From Parvibaculum sedimenti (GTDB lineage Bacteria; Pseudomonadota; Alphaproteobacteria; Parvibaculales; Parvibaculaceae): DNA of 64,000 nt. The DNA lies in contig NZ_WESC01000012.1 of NCBI RefSeq assembly GCF_009184905.1, forward strand, positions 43,646-107,645, read 5' to 3'. Positions 29,098-37,887 of the stretch are shown one piece after another. Position numbers and translations under genes: made by a program. How positions within the stretch are numbered: position 1 is the stretch's first letter; the number at the start of each line of letters is the position of its first letter. The notes below the pieces were generated by a model that worked only from the letters and a program-made list of their open reading frames with translations, was not told where the DNA came from and searched no databases.

Positions 29098-29426
29098 CGC
29101 GGGGTGCCTTGGGCGGGATGCCTGGTCTCGGACGCGGCATGGCGCTCGCCGCCCAGCCCGCTCCGAAGCAAACCCTGTCCATGTCAGGGATAGGCACTTG
29201 TTAATCGCCTTGATCCTGCCCGGCAAGGCTTAACATTCCGCAGAATACCAAGGGTTTACCCCCACGCCATTTGCGCTTTTAGCGGGTCGGCCTGCCTTGA
29301 TAGAGCGTTTCCGCAAAGCTATATGCATCCTTGAGACGATGGAACATGGGTTGGCGCGTGGCATATAGGCCTCGTGCTTGATGGGCAAAATGGCCGATCC
29401 ACTTCGGTTGGCCATGACTTGAACTG
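29098..29426. other. Divergent cysS-folE intergenic region
   Basis: About 330 bp without a gene between the cysS start and the folE leader structure. It should carry both promoters; TTGATC followed by TTAACA about 17 bases later (near 29210-29235) is a possible plus-strand promoter. Nothing else specific was seen. Confidence 0.35.
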
Positions 29427-29473
29427 ACGGCGAGCATCCTCCGCGTTTTTCGGGGTGCCGTCGGGAAACCCCT
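29427..29473 (+). promoter_or_regulatory. Candidate H-type pseudoknot in the folE leader
   Basis: Stem 1 pairs GACGGC (29427-29432) with GCCGTC (29458-29463). Inside its loop, GGGGT (29453-29457) directly abuts the 3' arm of stem 1 and can pair with ACCCC (29469-29473), forming an H-type pseudoknot with coaxial stems. The ribosome site AAAGAG starts a few bases later and the folE ATG is at 29488. The geometry resembles small translational riboswitches. A conserved 'folE motif' upstream of alphaproteobacterial folE genes has been reported; whether this is it was not checked. Confidence 0.5.
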
Positions 29474-29487
29474 AAAGAGATGGTCAT

Positions 29488-30120
29488 ATGGACATGAATG
29501 CTGCAGTTGATGGGTTGCGCTCGACCATGACGGATCCCCGCTCCGCCCCCCTGAAGAAGCCCTCGCGTGAGGAAGCGGAAGCCGCCGTGCGCACGCTCAT
29601 CGCCTGGGCAGGCGACAATCCGGCGCGCGAAGGGCTCATCGACACGCCCGGCCGCGTCGTGCGCGCCTATGAAGAATTCTTCGAGGGCTACAATGAAGAC
29701 CCCTACAAGGAACTGACCCGCACCTTCGAGGAAGTCGAAGGCTATAGCGACATGGTCATGCTCCGCGACATCGCCATCGAGAGCCATTGCGAACACCACA
29801 TGGTCGCGATCCTCGGCAAGGCGCATGTCGCCTATGTGCCGACCTCCAAGGTCGTCGGCATTTCGAAGCTCGCCCGCGTGATCGAGATTTTCGCCAAGCG
29901 CCTCCAGACGCAGGAAACGATGACGGCCCAGATCGCCGACACGATCAACCGCGCGCTTGAACCGGCCGGCGTCGCCATCCTCATCGAGGCGAAGCATCAG
30001 TGCATGACGACGCGCGGCATCAAGAAGCCGGATGTGGCGACCATCACCAGCCAGTTCACCGGTGTGTTCCGCGACGATCCGCGCATGGAAGCCCGCTTCA
30101 TGCAGATGATCCGCGGTTAG
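29488..30120 (+). CDS. folE: GTP cyclohydrolase I
   Basis: 210-aa enzyme converting GTP to 7,8-dihydroneopterin triphosphate, first step of folate and also of queuosine synthesis. The type IA motifs are [36 protein letters not shown] (zinc Cys and catalytic His), [18 protein letters not shown] and [14 protein letters not shown] (second zinc Cys). Length is normal. The leader shows a possible pseudoknot next to the ribosome site. hisI follows after a palindromic repeat. Confidence 0.97.
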   Translation: MDMNAAVDGLRSTMTDPRSAPLKKPSREEAEAAVRTLIAWAGDNPAREGLIDTPGRVVRAYEEFFEGYNEDPYKELTRTFEEVEGYSDMVMLRDIAIESHCEHHMVAILGKAHVAYVPTSKVVGISKLARVIEIFAKRLQTQETMTAQIADTINRALEPAGVAILIEAKHQCMTTRGIKKPDVATITSQFTGVFRDDPRMEARFMQMIRG

Positions 30121-30142
30121 TGAACCCCATCTCTCTATCCGG

Positions 30143-30238
30143 AAAACGTCATGGCCCGGCTTGTCCGGGCCATCAACGTCTTTAGGATACCGCAAAGCAA
30201 GACGTGGATGCCCCGCATGAAGCGGGGCATGACGTTTT
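30143..30238. repeat. Palindromic intergenic repeat element between folE and hisI
   Basis: Two 40-bp imperfect inverted arms (30143-30182 and 30199-30238), each beginning or ending in AAAACGTCATG, surround a 16-bp spacer. Each arm also contains its own small hairpin (GGCCCGGCTTGTCCGGGCC and GCCCCGCATGAAGCGGGGC). Same style as the element at 5106-5190 but with different sequence. It ends 14 bp before the hisI ATG, so RNA folding could affect hisI translation. Confidence 0.72.
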
Positions 30239-30252
30239 GGGAGCAGAGCGTC

Positions 30253-30693
30253 ATGAGCACTTCCCTTTTCGGCCCGCGCGGCAGCGAACACGAAATCGAG
30301 ACCGGCACTACCCTCGCGCCGAAATTCGACGAGCACGGACTCATTCCCGCCATCGCCACCGATGTGAAGACGGGCGATGTGCTGATGTTCGCCTGGATGA
30401 ACGCCGAAGCGCTGGAACGCACGATCACCACCGGCGAGGCCTGGTACTGGAGCCGCTCGCGCAAGGCCTTCTGGCGCAAGGGCGAGACCAGCGGCCAGAC
30501 GCAGACGGTGAAGGAAATCCGCATCGACTGCGATCAGGACGCGATCCTGCTCAAGGTCGAGGTGGGCGGCGACGGCGGCGCATGTCATGTGGGCTATCGT
30601 TCCTGCTTCTATCGTTCGATACCGGTCGGCGCTTCCGGTCAGGTCGAACTGCGCTTCGAGGACGAAGAGCTCGGCGAACACAAGCACGGTTGA
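30253..30693 (+). CDS. hisI: Phosphoribosyl-AMP cyclohydrolase
   Basis: 146-aa HisI-type enzyme opening the purine ring of PR-AMP in histidine synthesis. The motifs [48 protein letters not shown] (metal Asp/Cys) and [11 protein letters not shown] (zinc Cys) are all present. The HisE pyrophosphohydrolase domain is absent, so hisE must be elsewhere. The frame is open 34 codons upstream, but those codons lie in the palindromic repeat; the ATG at 30253 after GGGAGCAGAG is preferred. Confidence 0.95.
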   Translation: MSTSLFGPRGSEHEIETGTTLAPKFDEHGLIPAIATDVKTGDVLMFAWMNAEALERTITTGEAWYWSRSRKAFWRKGETSGQTQTVKEIRIDCDQDAILLKVEVGGDGGACHVGYRSCFYRSIPVGASGQVELRFEDEELGEHKHG

Positions 30694-30802
30694 AGCCGGC
30701 TCCGTTCGGCCACATTTCCGCCTGACTGGTGCCGCGCTCGCGGATTGCACTCCACTTTGACGCCGGGCGGCATGGGCGCATGATGGCCCGGTTGATGACG
30801 AC

Positions 30803-31852
30803 ATGAAGCAACACCGAATGATCCGTCCGAAGATCGGCATAGCACTGGGCAGCGGCGTCGCGCGCGGCTGGGCGCATATCGGCGTGTTGCGCGCGCTCGA
30901 CCGCGCAGGCATCGCGCCCGACATCGTATCCGGCACATCGATCGGCTCGCTGGTCGGCGGCTGCTACCTCGCAGGCAAGCTCGACCCGCTGGAAGAGTTC
31001 GCCCGTTCGCTGACGCGCAGGCGCCTGCTCGGCCTTGTCGATTTCCGTTTCCGCTCCTCGGGCCTCATCGGCGATTCAAAGCTCGAAGCCGTGATGCGCG
31101 AACATCTCGGCGACACCCGCATCGACCAGCTCGATCGCACATTCGTCGCCGTTGCGACGGAGCTTGCCACGGGCCATGAGCTTTGGCTGCGCGAAGGAAA
31201 TCTGGTGCAGGCGATCCGCGCCTCCTACGCGCTGCCCGGCGTCTTCGCGCCGGTGCCCATCGACAATCGCTGGCTGATCGACGGCGCCATCGTCAACCCG
31301 GTGCCGGTTTCGGTGACGCGTGCGCTCGGCGCGCGGCTCGTCATCGCGGTCAATCTCAATACCGATCCCTTCGATCCGGCGACACGGCGACATTGGGAAC
31401 AGGGCCACAATCCCTTCTATGTGCATACGCCGCCGCCCGAGCCTTACGGCCTTGCGGACGAGATCGACGAGATCGTGGAGGAAGCAGAGGCCGAGGCGGC
31501 GCTGGAAGCGGGCGATGCGGACTCGAAACTTGTCGCCGGCATTCGCGGAACGCTCGCGCGGCTGCGCGGCAAGGTGCCGACGCCGGAACGCGAATTGGTG
31601 AAGCGCGCCATGGGCAGCAAGCATCGCGGCCCAGGCTTTGCCAGCGTCATGCTCGCCTCGCTCAACATCATTCAGGACAGGCTCGCTCGCGCCCGGCTCG
31701 CCTCCGATCCGCCGGACATCGTCATCGCGCCGAAGATCGGTCATCTGACGCTGCTCGAATTCGACAAGGCGGATGAGCTGATACGACTCGGCGAAGAAGC
31801 GGCAGAGGAAGCCCTGCCGCTCATTCGCGAGATGTCCGAACTTCTGCGTTAG
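30803..31852 (+). CDS. Patatin-like phospholipase family protein
   Basis: 349-aa predicted lipid acyl hydrolase with a Ser-Asp dyad. The oxyanion segment is GIALGSGVARGWAHIGVLRA (GSG for the usual GGG), the nucleophile is in SGTSIGSLVGGCY, and the Asp in LIDGAIVNPVPV. A C-terminal 140-residue extension with an acidic helix (IVEEAEAEAALEAGDAD) is shared with alphaproteobacterial relatives. An ATG at 30818 (MIRPKIGI) is an alternative start. It converges on the CBS gene with overlapping stop codons. Not part of histidine synthesis, though it follows hisI. Confidence 0.88.
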   Translation: MKQHRMIRPKIGIALGSGVARGWAHIGVLRALDRAGIAPDIVSGTSIGSLVGGCYLAGKLDPLEEFARSLTRRRLLGLVDFRFRSSGLIGDSKLEAVMREHLGDTRIDQLDRTFVAVATELATGHELWLREGNLVQAIRASYALPGVFAPVPIDNRWLIDGAIVNPVPVSVTRALGARLVIAVNLNTDPFDPATRRHWEQGHNPFYVHTPPPEPYGLADEIDEIVEEAEAEAALEAGDADSKLVAGIRGTLARLRGKVPTPERELVKRAMGSKHRGPGFASVMLASLNIIQDRLARARLASDPPDIVIAPKIGHLTLLEFDKADELIRLGEEAAEEALPLIREMSELLR

Positions 31853-32277
31853 CTGTTCGCGATATAGAGCCGCAGCGCCTCGGACTCCATGACGGTTTCC
31901 GCGATGCGATGTTTCACGACGTCGCCGATCGAAATGATGCCGATCACCTCGTCGCGATCCACGACAGGCAGATGGCGGAAGCGGCCTTCGGTCATCACAT
32001 CCATCAGTTCATCGACGGAGTCGTTGAGGCTGCAGGTGACGACGCGCTGCGTCATCACATCGTTCACCGGACGTTCCAGCGCCCCGGCGCCGGAGGCCGC
32101 AATGGCCCGCACGATGTCGCGTTCGGACAACATGCCGAGGATTTGGCCGCCCTCCATCACGACGACGGCACCGATGCGCTTGCCGGTGAGCAGGCGCGCA
32201 GCCTGGGCCAGTGTCGCGAGGGGCGAAATGGTGACAACGCCCGATCCTTTGGCTTTCAGTATTGTGGCAACGTACAT
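31849..32277 (-). CDS. Tandem CBS-domain protein
   Basis: 142-aa protein made of two CBS motifs, usually an adenosyl-ligand sensor module. The first covers VVTISPLATLAQAARLL to LGMLSERDIVRAI; the second VVTCSLNDSVDELMDVMTEG to VIGIISIGDVVKHRI. No catalytic domain is attached, so it probably regulates another protein. The ATG at 32277 follows GGGAGGAGAG, a strong site; the open frame upstream is non-coding in character. Confidence 0.93.
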   Translation of the reverse strand: MYVATILKAKGSGVVTISPLATLAQAARLLTGKRIGAVVVMEGGQILGMLSERDIVRAIAASGAGALERPVNDVMTQRVVTCSLNDSVDELMDVMTEGRFRHLPVVDRDEVIGIISIGDVVKHRIAETVMESEALRLYIANS

Positions 32278-32533
32278 GGCTCTCCTCCCATACCAAGGGA
32301 AGCCACCAACGGGGCATCGTGATCCGTGCGAACCGTCCTCCCGGGTCAGTTCGCACTCTGCCGCGGCAGCAACTACCCGAAAGTCATGTTGCGGCATTCC
32401 ACCGCCCCCGGCAAGCTGCATGACGCAGGGTAAAATTGTCCCTTTTCGGGATTTTCGGCCCCATTCGCGCCTTATCCCCGGGCGACAGTCAGCGGGTTAA
32501 GCTCAACCCGGACCCAACGATTCGGCATAACCC

Positions 32534-33817
32534 ATGTGGCAACGCGTTTACCTTCAACGTCTCAAGCACGATCTGGAACTCTGGATCGAGCGCGGCTGGG
32601 TGACGCCCCAGAATGCGGAAGCGATCCTCGCCTCGGCCAGCGGTGAGGCTACCGTCCGGCGCATTCCGCAATTGCTTGCCCTTTTCGGCGCGGTGCTGAT
32701 CGGCTTCGCGGCCATGAGCTTCGTCGCAGCGAACTGGGCCGAGCTTTCCAAACTCACCAAGCTCGTGCTGCTGATGGGCGCCATGTGGGCGGCCTATGGC
32801 GCCGCCTTCGTTCTCGACCGGCGTGAACATCCCGCCTTCGCGCAGGCCGCCATCGTTGGTGGCCTCGCGCTGTTCGGCGCCAACATCATGCTGATCGCCC
32901 AGATCTATCACGTGAGCGCGGACAATCCGGGCTGGCTGCTGCTCTGGTGTCTTGTCTCGCTCGCCAGCGCATGGGCACTGCCATCACGCCCCGCCCTCGG
33001 CCTCGCCTTCCTGCTGGCGTCCCTCTGGTCCTTTTCCGTGACGCCGGGCGAAGGTCAGGTGCATTGGAGCTTCTTCCTTCCCTGGGCTGCGTCGCTCGCG
33101 CTGGCACTGCGGCTCAACTGGCTTTCGGGATTGCATCTCGCGATCCTCACAACCTGCGCATGGGCAGCCTTCAGCATCGATCCTCTCAGTGCGGCGCTCG
33201 GCTGCGGATGGAACGAGATCGCGGCGATCTATCTTGTCGTCTCGGTACTCCTCTGGCTCGGCTCGCTTCGCGTTTCGGCGACCTCCATGCGCTTCGGTTC
33301 GACGATGGAAGCCTATGGCATCGTGCTTTCGTTCGGTCTCTTCTGGGTGCTACAGGCAATGCCGCCGGAGCATCACGTGAGCGGGAGCTGGATCGCCATC
33401 ATTACCATCGGCATTGTCGCCGTGGCGGCGTTCCTCCTCCGCGAGTGGAAGGCGAAGCGCCTTTCGACGCGCGACGCGGCGGGGTTTGCGGCGCTTGCAG
33501 GCTTCGGCGCGCTCTACCCGGCCTTTGCCGCAGCCGTGCCCGCGCTCGTCCCATGGCTTTATGCGGGGCTCTTCATCGCACTCGGCGTCTGGCTTGTCGC
33601 TTATGGATCAGGCCAGCGCAGCCGCTTCGCGCTCAACGCGGGCTTTGCCGCCTTCGCGGGCGAAGTTCTCTACCTCTATTTCGAAACGCTGGGCACGCTG
33701 CTCGACACGGCGGCCTTTTTCGCGCTGGGCGGCGTGATCCTGATCGCCGGCGCCTATGCGCTGGCCCGGGTCCGCAAACGCGTCGTCAACGCCGTCGATG
33801 AAGGAAGCGCGGAATGA
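32534..33817 (+). CDS. DUF2157 membrane protein
   Basis: 427-aa polytopic membrane protein. The soluble N-terminal helix (RVYLQRLKHDLELWIERGWV) is the DUF2157 entry segment; ten or more hydrophobic helices follow, with QIYHVSADNPGW in an early loop. Function unknown. Its stop overlaps the next gene by four bases; DUF2157 and GDYXXLXY proteins are a recurring pair and likely form one membrane complex (inference). Confidence 0.87.
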   Translation: MWQRVYLQRLKHDLELWIERGWVTPQNAEAILASASGEATVRRIPQLLALFGAVLIGFAAMSFVAANWAELSKLTKLVLLMGAMWAAYGAAFVLDRREHPAFAQAAIVGGLALFGANIMLIAQIYHVSADNPGWLLLWCLVSLASAWALPSRPALGLAFLLASLWSFSVTPGEGQVHWSFFLPWAASLALALRLNWLSGLHLAILTTCAWAAFSIDPLSAALGCGWNEIAAIYLVVSVLLWLGSLRVSATSMRFGSTMEAYGIVLSFGLFWVLQAMPPEHHVSGSWIAIITIGIVAVAAFLLREWKAKRLSTRDAAGFAALAGFGALYPAFAAAVPALVPWLYAGLFIALGVWLVAYGSGQRSRFALNAGFAAFAGEVLYLYFETLGTLLDTAAFFALGGVILIAGAYALARVRKRVVNAVDEGSAE

Positions 33818-34443
33818 ACGGGCTCCTGAAAAATTTCGGACGCTTCGGAGCGGCCGTCATCATTCTCGCCGTGGTACAGACGATCATTCTTGTCTGGCTC
33901 ATCAATGGGCGTGTCTCCCTGCTTCGCTCACATGATGTCGTCACATTGAAGAGCGAACCCATCGACCCGCGCGACCTGTTCCGCGGCGACTATGTGGTGC
34001 TCTCCTACGGCATCTCGCGCCTCGCGCTGGATGGCCTGCCCGGCGACAAGGACCTGAAACAGGGCGACACTGTCTATGTCGAGATCAGCCCGAAGCGCGA
34101 CACATGGCTCGCCGAAGGCGTGTGGCGCAAACCGCCGACGCCCGCCGACGGGAACAAGGTCATTCGCGGCCGCGTAAGCCAGGTGACGAAGAACGTCCCG
34201 CGTGTCCGGCCAACGCCTTCCGGCAAGGATGTTGAAGAAACGCCCTGCCCCGAATGCGAGATGGCGACGGTCGCCTATGGCATCGAAAGCTATTTCGTGC
34301 CCGAGGGACAGGGACGCAAACTCGAAGAAGAGCGAAACGCCCGCGCGCTATCCGTCGACGTGGCGATTGCCCGCGACGGCGAAGCCGCGATCAAGGGCAT
34401 TCGCCTCAATGGCGATCTTCTCTACGAGGAACCGCTGTTCTGA
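33814..34443 (+). CDS. GDYXXLXY domain protein
   Basis: 209-aa protein with one N-terminal membrane anchor (GAAVIILAVVQTIILVWLI) and a periplasmic part. The diagnostic motif is DLFRGDYVVLSYGISRL near residue 62; the segment SYFVPEGQGRKLEEERN is also characteristic. Two Cys in ETPCPECEM could bind metal or form a disulfide. Function unknown. It is translationally coupled to the DUF2157 gene. Confidence 0.88.
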   Translation: MNGLLKNFGRFGAAVIILAVVQTIILVWLINGRVSLLRSHDVVTLKSEPIDPRDLFRGDYVVLSYGISRLALDGLPGDKDLKQGDTVYVEISPKRDTWLAEGVWRKPPTPADGNKVIRGRVSQVTKNVPRVRPTPSGKDVEETPCPECEMATVAYGIESYFVPEGQGRKLEEERNARALSVDVAIARDGEAAIKGIRLNGDLLYEEPLF

Positions 34444-34456
34444 CCTCCGCACCTCA

Positions 34457-35887
34457 TCAGGCCATGTTGCGCCAGTTGCCGTGGAAGCCGAAAGGCACGC
34501 GGGTCGGGAGTTCGACGCGGGCGATCGGCCCCTTTGAAATATCGTCCGTATCGAGAACCACGAAGTCGCTGAGATTGCGCGATCGGTCGTAAACGAGCGT
34601 TGTGAGCCATCCATCGCCTTCCGGCGCTGCCGCCGAGCGCGGCACGAAGACGGGCTCCATCACATATTTTCCTTCGCCGGGCTCATAGACGCGGCGGTTG
34701 CCCGTCGTCAGATCAAGATGCACGAGCGTGTCGAAGGGATTGCCCGGTGTGAGGGGGCGCAGGTTCGCCGCATAGAAGCCCTGGTTGTAGACTTGGCCTG
34801 CGAAGCGCTCGTCGAAACGCGGGAACTCGCCGCCGAGATCTGTGAGCGGTTCCTCGGTGTAGCTGTTCGAATTGTCATCGAGATCGAAGGTCCAGCGCAC
34901 CAGCATGGAGGGCGTATCCTCAAGGCCGATGCGTGCCTTCGTGCCATCGGTGTTCGGAAAGAGCGGTACGCGCGCATATTTCATCACGTCGGCGACGATC
35001 TTCGTTCTGCCGCCTTCATGCAGCGTGAAGGCATTCATCGGGTGATAGACGTAACAGGGATCGCCCTCGAACCAGCGCATCGTATCGACGCTCGCATTGC
35101 GGGCCATGATCCCGATGCGTGTTCCGGCATCGGGATCCCATGCGATGACTGGCCCGCCCTTCATGATGCGTTCGACGTCGATGGTGGCGGGGAAGATCGG
35201 AAAGATCACATGCTCGTCGGTGACAATGAAGTCGTGCACCATTGATGCATAGGGCGCCTTGAACATCTCCGAACGTGTCAGCCGGCCCGAGGCGTCGACC
35301 ACCTGATAGGAAATATCCGGCGAAGCGGGCCCCGCCGCCATGTAGCCAAAGAAGTGCATTTCGCCCGTCCGGGGATCGAACTTCGGATGCGCGGTCATGG
35401 GGCCCGCATACTTCCCCTCAAAGGTCCAGGAGCCCGTCGTTTCGAGTGAGTCCCCATCCATGGCGACGGGCGGGCTGCCTTCGTCCAGCGCGAGCAGCTT
35501 GCCGCCATGCCATACGACATTTGTGTTTGCGACATTCTGACGCACACCTTCACCGCCAGGAGCGGCCGGCTCGCCGAACGCAGTACCGATGAGGCGGCGC
35601 CCCGCGTTTCGCTGCGTTTCGTACTGGCTGGTATGCACCCAGCGGTTGCGATAGCTCGCTTTTCCGTCCTCCACGCGGATCGCGTGGACCATCCCTTCGC
35701 CCAAGAACCAGTGATGTTTGGTTCCGAGGGGCGGAAACATTGGGTTTGGGCCGTTCCTGTAAAGTGTGCCGCGAAGATCCGCTGGAAGCTCGCCCTCGGC
35801 GACGATCAGCTCGGGCGCATCGCATTCGGCCATGACGGGCGCAAAATTACCCATAAATAGCGGATTGACTGGAAACGGCCTGGACAT
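34457..35887 (-). CDS. Carotenoid oxygenase (CCO) family protein
   Basis: 476-aa non-heme iron dioxygenase that cleaves polyene or stilbene double bonds. The seven-bladed propeller's four iron His are visible: TAHPKFDPRTGEMHFFGY, SMVHDFIVTDEHVIFPI, CYVYHPMNAFT and VPFGFHGNW at the C-terminus. The opening GTLYRNGPNPMFPP is family-typical. Bacterial members act on apocarotenoids or lignostilbenes; the substrate is not evident. A TetR regulator is divergent, and a perfect palindrome lies 31 bp ahead of this ATG, so induction by substrate is likely. Confidence 0.93.
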   Translation of the reverse strand: MSRPFPVNPLFMGNFAPVMAECDAPELIVAEGELPADLRGTLYRNGPNPMFPPLGTKHHWFLGEGMVHAIRVEDGKASYRNRWVHTSQYETQRNAGRRLIGTAFGEPAAPGGEGVRQNVANTNVVWHGGKLLALDEGSPPVAMDGDSLETTGSWTFEGKYAGPMTAHPKFDPRTGEMHFFGYMAAGPASPDISYQVVDASGRLTRSEMFKAPYASMVHDFIVTDEHVIFPIFPATIDVERIMKGGPVIAWDPDAGTRIGIMARNASVDTMRWFEGDPCYVYHPMNAFTLHEGGRTKIVADVMKYARVPLFPNTDGTKARIGLEDTPSMLVRWTFDLDDNSNSYTEEPLTDLGGEFPRFDERFAGQVYNQGFYAANLRPLTPGNPFDTLVHLDLTTGNRRVYEPGEGKYVMEPVFVPRSAAAPEGDGWLTTLVYDRSRNLSDFVVLDTDDISKGPIARVELPTRVPFGFHGNWRNMA

Positions 35888-35917
35888 TGGTATGACCTCC
35901 CACGTGAGCCAAAAAAC

Positions 35918-35930
35918 ATAACGTCGTTAT
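35918..35930. promoter_or_regulatory. Palindromic operator candidate, carotenoid oxygenase/TetR intergenic region
   Basis: ATAACGTCGTTAT is a perfect 6+1+6 palindrome in the 121-bp divergent spacer, just upstream of the carotenoid oxygenase start. Position and symmetry suit the TetR protein at 36009. Confidence 0.55.
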
Positions 35931-36008
35931 AAACAAGCGCTGGACAGGCCGTAAACGGTGCCCGATAGAAGTGACGCTAAACTACGGAGTTCCCCTACGG
36001 AGTGAGCA

Positions 36009-36713
36009 ATGAGTATCGACGAGAGAACAGACAGCGCGTCCGACAAGCGGCGCTCCGCACAGCGAGCCGTGCTCCTTGATGCCGCCAGCGAAATGCTGGT
36101 GCGCGGCGGGCATGAGTCGATTTCTCTGCGTAAACTCGCCGCGAAAGTCGGCACCTCGACCATGGCCGTCTACACGGCTTTCGGCGGGAGAGATGGCCTG
36201 ATCGAGGCATTGATCGAAGAAGGCTACAATCGGCTGTCCATCGCGCTCGCGCATGTCCCGCGGAACAAGGAACCGCTTCTCTGGCTCAGGAACCTCGGCA
36301 CGAGCTTCCGCCATTTCGCTCTGGAGAACCACTCCTACTACGCACTGATGGTTTGCGTGAGCATGCCGCTGAGCCCCGCAGAACGGAGCCGAATTCCAGA
36401 CTATGCCGACCGGCCCGTGCGCGCCATCACACGCCACCCCGCCTATAACGTGCTGCTCGATGCGATCCAGGCCTGCATCGATGAAGGAAGCCTGCCCGCC
36501 GGCCTCACCCCGGTGGCGATTTCCGAAGCTTTCTGGGCAACGCTTCACGGATTGTGCAGCCTCGAACTTGGAGGCTTCTACAAGAATGAGCAGGACGCGG
36601 AGGCAGGCTTCTCACTGGCTGCCTTCGCAGTGATGAAGGGACTGATGACGCCGAAGGGCCTCGCCAGGCTCGACGCCCTGCTCACTGCCAGCGCTACTCC
36701 TGCGGTGGCGTGA
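36009..36713 (+). CDS. TetR/AcrR family transcriptional regulator
   Basis: 234-aa regulator. The N-terminal helix-turn-helix is RAVLLDAASEMLVRGGHESI, SLRKLAAKVGTSTMAVYTAF and GGRDGLIEALIEEGY. The C-terminal ligand domain resembles the TetR_C_33-like type (WLRNLGTSFRHFALENHSYY and LHGLCSLELGGFY). It is divergent from the carotenoid oxygenase and probably represses it and itself through the palindrome at 35918-35930. A duplicated CTACGGAG (35982-35989, 35995-36002) precedes the ATG; the second copy contains the ribosome site. Confidence 0.92.
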   Translation: MSIDERTDSASDKRRSAQRAVLLDAASEMLVRGGHESISLRKLAAKVGTSTMAVYTAFGGRDGLIEALIEEGYNRLSIALAHVPRNKEPLLWLRNLGTSFRHFALENHSYYALMVCVSMPLSPAERSRIPDYADRPVRAITRHPAYNVLLDAIQACIDEGSLPAGLTPVAISEAFWATLHGLCSLELGGFYKNEQDAEAGFSLAAFAVMKGLMTPKGLARLDALLTASATPAVA

Positions 36714-36993
36714 CGACCGGAAACTTGCCGAATGGAAACGGCTTTTCTTCCCGCGCGAAGATCACGAAGGAAAGACACTCGCCGACATATTGAACGAGAT
36801 TGCGGCTGAAGTTCCGCAACTCCTCGTTCTTTTCCTTGGTCGCAAGAATGACCACCAGCTGCACGACGCCCAGAAAAAGCGCCAGTGAAAAGGCGACATG
36901 CGCCAGGAGCGCATAGGCGATCATGTAGATAAAGCGCAGCCAGAGCGGCTCCTGCGCAGTGACCTCTGACGGTGCGGACGACGTATCGCTCAT
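36694..36993 (-). CDS. DUF4389 membrane protein
   Basis: 99-aa protein with one long hydrophobic region (FIYMIAYALLAHVAFSLALF and onward) that probably spans the membrane twice. It ends with the DUF4389 signature NLVQYVGECLSFVIFAREEK plus PFPFGKFP. Function unknown. Its 3' end overlaps that of the TetR gene by 20 bp in antiparallel orientation. Confidence 0.85.
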   Translation of the reverse strand: MSDTSSAPSEVTAQEPLWLRFIYMIAYALLAHVAFSLALFLGVVQLVVILATKEKNEELRNFSRNLVQYVGECLSFVIFAREEKPFPFGKFPVVTPPQE

Positions 36994-37077
36994 CTCGAAT
37001 GCCTCCTCATCACCGGCCCTTCGCTATGGGCCCTGAATCCATGTGGTTATAGCCTGAGCGCATTCAAGGCGGTTTGT

Positions 37078-37887
37078 TCAGGGCAGCTTGTTGCGCCCGC
37101 TCCATTCGCCATAGCCGACATTGCCCGGCCCGCCCGAGGGCGAGGTACGATAGGGATCGAACAGGCCGAAGAAGAACAGACCCGCCAGGAAGCCGCCGAG
37201 ATGCGCTTCCCAGGCGACGCTGACATTCTCACCCGTGGGGGTGATGCCGGTCGGGCCGAAGAGAAAATTGAGGCCGATCCAGACGCCTGCGAAAATCAGC
37301 ACACGGCGATCGGTCAGCGCACGGCCAATGCTGGCCTGCGCTCGTGGCGCCGAGCTTGAATACGCCGCGCCGCCAAGACCGCCAAGCGGCCCATCGGCGA
37401 GAAAGACGAAACGGGCCGCGCCGCCCATCATGCCTGAGATCGCGGCGGAGGCGCCGATGACGGGCACGAGCGACCCGGCGTTGAGCCAGACATGGAGAAG
37501 CGCTCCGACAATGCCGCAGGCGAAATAGAAAAGCAGAAAGCGCAGCGTCCCGATGCGCCGCGCCACAGGGCTGCCAAAGGCGAGCAACCAGACGGAATTA
37601 ACGATCACATGTGTCCAGCTTCCATGAAGGAAGGTGTAGCTGATGAGCGAAAAGAGCTCGCCAGCAAAACCGCCCGGAAAGACGAGATCCGGATGGCCCG
37701 GTACCCCGGTGAAGCGCCCGGGGAAAAGCCCGAAGAGGACTATGATTTCGCTCTGCGCCGCGTCTGACAGATTGCTCACGACACCATAGATGACGAGAAC
37801 CGCGACAACGAGCGCGAGGACGACGCCGGGCACGTTGAATGCCGGCGGATTCGTCCGCCGCGCGTAAACTTCAGGGGGGATGGTCAT
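37078..37887 (-). CDS. Rhomboid family intramembrane serine protease
   Basis: 269-aa polytopic membrane protease. The catalytic Ser is in VIGASAAISGMMGG (GxSx), and the catalytic His in WEAHLGGFLAGLFFFGL; the HGSWTHVIVNSVWLLAFGS segment carries the conserved loop His/Asn. About six membrane helices. It overlaps the upstream DsbA-like gene by four bases, so the two are one transcript. The substrate is unknown. Confidence 0.92.
   Translation of the reverse strand: MTIPPEVYARRTNPPAFNVPGVVLALVVAVLVIYGVVSNLSDAAQSEIIVLFGLFPGRFTGVPGHPDLVFPGGFAGELFSLISYTFLHGSWTHVIVNSVWLLAFGSPVARRIGTLRFLLFYFACGIVGALLHVWLNAGSLVPVIGASAAISGMMGGAARFVFLADGPLGGLGGAAYSSSAPRAQASIGRALTDRRVLIFAGVWIGLNFLFGPTGITPTGENVSVAWEAHLGGFLAGLFFFGLFDPYRTSPSGGPGNVGYGEWSGRNKLP

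Noticed and set aside
29230..30936. 568-codon open frame on the minus strand across folE and hisI
   Set aside because: Antisense shadow: folE, hisI and the start of the patatin gene have full family motifs on the plus strand.
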